DNA of 12,575 nt, from the NCBI GenBank assembly GCA_016928605.1, contig JAFGKN010000002.1:1-12575 (forward strand), in the 5' to 3' direction. Numbering within the stretch: the stretch's first letter is position 1; every line of letters begins with the position of its first letter. Origin of the DNA: Planctomycetota bacterium (GTDB lineage Bacteria > Planctomycetota > UBA8108). The position numbers and the translations under genes are program-made. Positions 8,913 to 12,575 of the stretch are shown in pieces. Under the pieces are notes generated by a model. It saw only the letters and a list, made by a program, of their open reading frames with translations. It had not been told where the DNA came from and did not search any database.

Positions 8913-9231
8913 GCGCCGCACCGCGGAGCCCGGCCTGCAATGCCCGTGCCTGCCCGGGGCGCGAGGCCCGCGCGCGAAGCCCCCCCATCAGGCGCAAAAC
9001 CCTCCGCGCCGGCCGCCGCCGGCTCGTCCTTGAAGCGGAGCATTCTTGATGCGTTTCGCCCCGAGCGCGCTTAGAATCCATCTATCCGTGGACTGGCCGT
9101 GCGCTGACGGTTGAGAATCCCGCGTCTCGCTCGGGCTCCCGGAGAGGAGAGGCATCGGGAGGAGCGGGGCCCTCTGCGGGCATCCGCCGGCGCGTTTCTC
9201 CGGATTTCTGGTGGCCACTGCGCCTGTAACG
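8913..9231. other. Intergenic region upstream of the membrane/TPR gene
   Basis: No gene is supported. TTGATG (9046-9051) and TAGAAT (9072-9077, five of six bases of the -10 consensus) could be a rightward promoter for the next gene, but the 20-nt spacer is too long for confidence. CTTAGAATCCATCT at 9070-9083 resembles the start of the intergenic element (12 of 14 bases), possibly a decayed copy. Confidence 0.4.
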
Positions 9232-9957
9232 ATGCGCGTCGATCCGCTCTTTCTGCTGTCCACCGCCATCTTCGCCCTCCTCGGACTGCTCCTGGGCCTC
9301 TTCCTGTGGCACCATCCGAGGATCCGCGAAAACGGCTGGGTCCAGGCCAGCGCCGCTGCAGGCGTCTCGGCGGCCGCCGCTCTCGTGCTCAGCCTCTCCG
9401 CCCCCTGTTCGTCGCAGATCTCCGCCCATCGCGCCGGCGCGGAGGCGTTCATCTTCTTCGCCGCATCGCTCCCCTACCTCCCCCTCCTGGTCTACATCGG
9501 CGTCTTTCAGTTCGGCCGGCTCATCGAGCACGTCACGTCTCCGGGGCGCGCTGACGACCCGCGCCGCAAGCGGACGCCCTCCCTGAAAGAGGAGTGGAAC
9601 GAGATCCAGGTCCACCTCGAAGCCCTGAGCCGTCATCCGATCGACCCCCACCACCGGCGCCGCCTCGCGGAATGCTACCTGCGGCTCGGCCTCATCGACT
9701 CGGCCATCGCCGAGCTCCGCAAGGCGATCTCTTGCACCGACCGCGGCTACGATCATGCGTACGTGATCTTCAAGGCGGCTCACCTCATCGCCGACGGCAA
9801 ACAAGATGTGCCCGGGGCGCTGCCCCTTCTCCGCCGCCTTGTCCGCCTCTACCCGAAGAGCTACTTCGCGGCCTATGCGCGTCGCATCATCAACCAGCAC
9901 GAGGCGCACCATCCCCGCGGGCCCGAGCGGAGGAATCCGTCTGCCATAGGCGACTGA
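9232..9957 (+). CDS. Putative membrane protein with TPR-like C-terminal domain
   Basis: Not assigned to a named family. From the ATG it has 241 residues. Three hydrophobic segments (about 5-26, 37-57 and 70-94) are followed by a basic linker (RRKR at 111-114) and a helical, soluble tail. Residues about 139-170 (HHRRRLAECYLRLGLIDSAI) have the spacing of a tetratricopeptide helix pair, with a second, weaker pair at about 172-208. The N-terminal part would anchor the protein in the inner membrane and the tail would bind partners; this is inference. The frame also offers a GTG at 9211, giving 7 more residues. Neither start has a clear Shine-Dalgarno. Coding potential is supported by sensible hydrophobic and amphipathic patterning. 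It is a lone gene, convergent with serA. Confidence 0.75.
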   Translation: MRVDPLFLLSTAIFALLGLLLGLFLWHHPRIRENGWVQASAAAGVSAAAALVLSLSAPCSSQISAHRAGAEAFIFFAASLPYLPLLVYIGVFQFGRLIEHVTSPGRADDPRRKRTPSLKEEWNEIQVHLEALSRHPIDPHHRRRLAECYLRLGLIDSAIAELRKAISCTDRGYDHAYVIFKAAHLIADGKQDVPGALPLLRRLVRLYPKSYFAAYARRIINQHEAHHPRGPERRNPSAIGD

Positions 9958-10007
9958 GCGGAGAGCATCCACCTGCATCCGCGGCCCGCGGAAGGCCGCC
10001 GAGAAGT

Positions 10008-10028
10008 CCGCGCGGGAGCTCCTCGCGG
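10008..10028. terminator. Weak hairpin between convergent genes
   Basis: CCGCG (10008-10012) pairs with CGCGG (10024-10028) around the palindrome GGAGCTCC. There is no T tract on either strand. It could slow transcription from either side in the 75-bp gap between the membrane/TPR gene and serA, but it is not a canonical intrinsic terminator. Confidence 0.25.
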
Positions 10029-10032
10029 GCTC

Positions 10033-11634
10033 TCATTCGAGCCGGATCACCCTGGCCCAGAGGATGCCCTCGCAGGCCTCGAGGTCACCGACCACTTCCG
10101 CGGGAGGATCGCTATCGAGGTTGAGCAGAGCGATCGCCGTGCCACCCGTCTTGTCGCGGCCGAGCGACATGTACGAGACGTTGATGCGGTGCGATGCCAC
10201 CACGTGCCCGATGACCTCGATCATGCCGGGCCGATCGATATTCGCGGAGATCAGGAGCGTCCCTTCGAGCACGGCGTCGAACTGGTACGCGTCCAGCGAT
10301 ACGAGCCGGAGACCGCGGCGCCCCCGCCTCGCGCCGCCGACCTCGCGCGAGGAGTGGCTGTCGACCAGCTCGACCTTGAGCATGTTGGCGAAGTAGCGCC
10401 CGCTGCCCTCGCTGCGCTCCTCCACCGCCAGCCCCTGGTCCTGGGCGATCACTCGTGCGTTGACCTGGTTGACGGGCTGGACCGAGCGATCCTCCATGAA
10501 TCCCTTCAGCACAGCCGCCGTGATGTAGCTCTGGGCCTTCTCGTCGAAGTCCGGTCCGAAGTACTTGATGACGATTCTCTCGGGCTGGCCTTCCAGAAGC
10601 TGGGCGTGGATCTGCCCCAGGTGGTAGGCGAGCTGTCCGTAGGGCTCCAGCTTCTCGCGGACCTCGGGGTCCAGGATGACGGCGTTGACCGGGGTATGGA
10701 GCTTCCCATGCAGCAAATAATCGACCACCAGGTGAGCCGCGGCCAGCGCCACGTTCTCCTGAGCCTCCCTCGTGGACGCGCCGAGATGGGGGGTCACGAC
10801 CACCTTGGGGTGTTCCACCAGGCGCCGGTCCGTGGGCGGCTCGGAGGAGAAGACATCGACGGCCGCGCCGGCGAGCCGGCCGCTGTCCAGAGCTTCGATC
10901 AGCGCATCCTCATCGACGATGCCGCCGCGCGCGCAGTTGATGAGACGGCATCCGGGCCGGATCTTCGAAAAGACGCTCCTGCCGATCAGGCCCATCGTCC
11001 CGGCTCCCTTGGGAACATGAACGGTGAGGACGTCGACCTCGCCGGCGAGATCATCGATGCTGTCGGTGAGCTCAATTCCCATCTCCTCCGCCAGATGCTG
11101 GGAGACGTAAGGATCATGGCCCAGCACCTTGAATCCCAGCCCCTGCGCCATCTTCACGACGTGCCGGCCGATCTTGCCCAGGCCCACGACGCCCAGCGTC
11201 TTGCCCTGGACCTCCACCCCGACGTACTTCGAGCGCTCCCACTCCCCGGACCTGAGCGAGACATGAGCCTGCGGGATGTTGCGGCAGAGGGCGAGGATCA
11301 GCCCTATCGTGTGCTCGGCCGCGGAGCGCACGTTTCCCTCCGGGATATTCTGCACGGCGACGCCGCGGCGCGTCGCGTGATCGACGTCGACGTTGTCCAC
11401 CCCCACTCCAGCCCGGACCACGAGCTCCAGAGATGGCGCAGCGTCGAGGAACTGCTTGTCGACCTTCGTGGCGCTGCGCACGATGACCGCACTCGCCTTC
11501 TCCGCGGCCTTCAGCTTCTCCTGGAGCGGGAGCCCCGGCCTGTAGTCGATCTCGATCTGGCCGCTCTCGCGGAGGATTTGCAGGGCATCCTCGTTCAACT
11601 TGTCGGGTATGAAGACCAGCTTCTTGACTGTCAT
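10033..11634 (-). CDS. serA: D-3-phosphoglycerate dehydrogenase (long, ASB + ACT form)
   Basis: Oxidises 3-phosphoglycerate to 3-phosphohydroxypyruvate with NAD, the first step of serine synthesis. 533 residues, the length of the type with an extra allosteric domain. Seen: N-terminal substrate-binding part (about 1-100, with RAGVGVDNVDV at 74-84); NAD-binding fold with GLGKIG at 151-156 and the cofactor-binding Asp174; catalytic Arg236 (CARGG), Glu265 (SSEPP) and His283 (TPHLG); ASB domain about 320-455; ACT domain about 458-533, which in characterised enzymes senses serine. An arginine-rich stretch (436-443) in the ASB domain is a small oddity. The ATG lies 3 nt after the fabF stop (TGA TTC ATG), with a poor Shine-Dalgarno, which suggests coupled translation. 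Serine and fatty-acid synthesis are not an expected pair. Confidence 0.97.
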   Translation of the reverse strand: MTVKKLVFIPDKLNEDALQILRESGQIEIDYRPGLPLQEKLKAAEKASAVIVRSATKVDKQFLDAAPSLELVVRAGVGVDNVDVDHATRRGVAVQNIPEGNVRSAAEHTIGLILALCRNIPQAHVSLRSGEWERSKYVGVEVQGKTLGVVGLGKIGRHVVKMAQGLGFKVLGHDPYVSQHLAEEMGIELTDSIDDLAGEVDVLTVHVPKGAGTMGLIGRSVFSKIRPGCRLINCARGGIVDEDALIEALDSGRLAGAAVDVFSSEPPTDRRLVEHPKVVVTPHLGASTREAQENVALAAAHLVVDYLLHGKLHTPVNAVILDPEVREKLEPYGQLAYHLGQIHAQLLEGQPERIVIKYFGPDFDEKAQSYITAAVLKGFMEDRSVQPVNQVNARVIAQDQGLAVEERSEGSGRYFANMLKVELVDSHSSREVGGARRGRRGLRLVSLDAYQFDAVLEGTLLISANIDRPGMIEVIGHVVASHRINVSYMSLGRDKTGGTAIALLNLDSDPPAEVVGDLEACEGILWARVIRLE

Positions 11635-11637
11635 GAA

Positions 11638-12575
11638 TCAGACTGTTCCAAAAGCAAGGGTTACGTTGTGACCGCCGAAACCGAACGAGTTCGACAGCGC
11701 CGTGCGCAGCTCGGCGCGACGCGGTTGGTTGGGGACATAGTCAAGATCGCACTCCGGGTCGGGGGTGATGTAGTTGATCGTTGCGGGGACGAGCTGGTGG
11801 TGGAGGGCCAACAGGGTCACGACGCACTCGACGGCTCCCGAAGCACCCAGCAGATGCCCCATCTGCGACTTCGTCGAGCTCACCATCAGAGAGTCCGCAT
11901 GAGGGCCGAACGCCGTCCGGATCGCCTTCGTCTCCATGGCATCATTGAGCTGCGTCGACGTGCCGTGGGCGTTGATGTAGTCGACTCTCTCGGGATCCAG
12001 ACTCGCCTCCTTCATGGCGAGCTGCATGGCGCGGGCCGCCATCTTGCCGTCGGGCTCCGGCGCGGAGATGTGATACGCGTCGTCGGTCATCCCCAGCCCG
12101 AGGACCTCTCCGTAGATCCGGGCTCCTCGCCTTCTCGCCCTCTCGTATTCCTCGAGGACCAGAGCCCCCGCCCCCTCCCCCAGGACGAAGCCGTCGCGGT
12201 CGAGACTGAACGGACACGAGGCCCTCTTGGGATCATCATTGCGCCTCGACAGCGCCCGGATGGCGCAGAAGCCGCCCAGCCCCATGATGGAGACCGTGGC
12301 CTCCGAGCCCCCCGACAGCACGACATCCGCGTCGCCGTACTGGATGGCCCGCACGCCCATCGCGATGCCGTGCTGCCCCGAGGCGCAGGCGGAGGAGACC
12401 GCGAAGTTGGGCCCCTCGAGCTGCAGCCGGATGGCGATCTGGCCCGCGGCAGCGTTGACCATCAGCTTGGGGATGAAGAAAGGGCTGATGCGGTTCGGTC
12501 CCCGCTCCATGGCGGTCCGGTGGGACGTCTCGAGCTCGATCAGCCCTCCGATCCCGGACGCCCAGATGCACCCGA
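11638..12575 (-). CDS. fabF: 3-oxoacyl-[acyl-carrier-protein] synthase II, 3' part
   Basis: Condenses malonyl-ACP with acyl-ACP in fatty-acid elongation. The gene is open at the right window edge. 311 residues are visible, about the last three quarters of a usual protein of about 410. The frame continues upstream of the internal ATG at 12510 with SGIGGLIELE, a known FabF segment, so that ATG is not the start. Catalytic residues in the visible part: nucleophile Cys63 (SSACASGQHG), His203 (NAHGTSTQLND), Lys235 (SSTKSQMGH) and His240. The end SFGFGGHNVTLAF is typical. FabF is favoured over FabB by the overall similarity of these motifs. The acpP and fabG partners would be expected outside the window. 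serA follows after 3 nt. Confidence 0.95.
   Translation of the reverse strand, partial: GCIWASGIGGLIELETSHRTAMERGPNRISPFFIPKLMVNAAAGQIAIRLQLEGPNFAVSSACASGQHGIAMGVRAIQYGDADVVLSGGSEATVSIMGLGGFCAIRALSRRNDDPKRASCPFSLDRDGFVLGEGAGALVLEEYERARRRGARIYGEVLGLGMTDDAYHISAPEPDGKMAARAMQLAMKEASLDPERVDYINAHGTSTQLNDAMETKAIRTAFGPHADSLMVSSTKSQMGHLLGASGAVECVVTLLALHHQLVPATINYITPDPECDLDYVPNQPRRAELRTALSNSFGFGGHNVTLAFGTV

Noticed and set aside
8152..9081. 309-codon minus-strand open frame, including an ATG at about 8744 with GAGGTG just upstream
   Set aside because: The frame runs straight through the strong terminator at 8523 and the tandem repeats. Its protein is arginine/alanine/serine low-complexity sequence with no recognisable domain.
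9070..9091. Fourth, decayed copy of the intergenic element
   Set aside because: Only 12 of 14 bases match, followed by a short CCGTGG; too short to separate from chance.

Overview
The window is high-GC DNA from a Gram-negative (lipopolysaccharide-making) bacterium. It carries mostly housekeeping genes, separated by unusually repeat-rich intergenic gaps. Seven protein genes are supported: metK, waaA and secA (all minus strand), xerD (plus), a two-FHA-domain protein (minus), a membrane/TPR-like protein (plus), and serA with the 3' part of fabF (minus). waaA implies an LPS outer membrane. The gene set does not fix the phylum. A deep-branching high-GC lineage (Acidobacteriota-like) is only a guess; a 16S or marker-gene search of the parent contig would settle it. 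I see no phage, transposase, CRISPR, tRNA or rRNA gene.

Left block (1-5896), read leftward: a strong promoter (perfect extended -10, TGCTATAAT) at 5868-5896 faces secA. The leader is about 400 nt. Its first 170 nt or so are a repeat with 23-bp terminal inverted repeats (5685-5857), which would make a long hairpin at the 5' end of the secA mRNA. secA is followed 3 nt later by waaA, and then by metK after a 93-bp gap that holds two hairpins and a possible local promoter. This looks like an envelope/export operon with a separately tunable SAM-synthesis gene at its end. Another copy of the repeat core lies past metK at the window edge.

Middle block (5897-9231): xerD is transcribed rightward from a promoter whose predicted start coincides with the ATG, so the mRNA may be leaderless. 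It converges, 27 bp away, on the FHA gene. Upstream of the FHA gene is about 1.5 kb without a convincing protein gene. It holds a lower-GC stretch (about 7921-8040), a second partial copy of the repeat (8197-8245) running into degenerate tandem repeats (8258-8430), and a minus-strand unit made of a promoter (8884-8912), about 355 nt rich in nested stems, and a textbook intrinsic terminator (8523-8555). That unit is a candidate structured non-coding RNA that I cannot match to a known family.

Right block (9232-12575): an unknown three-helix membrane protein with a TPR-like tail converges on serA. serA lies 3 nt downstream of fabF, which runs off the right edge. The fabF-serA junction has the same layout as secA-waaA: TGA, three bases, then ATG.
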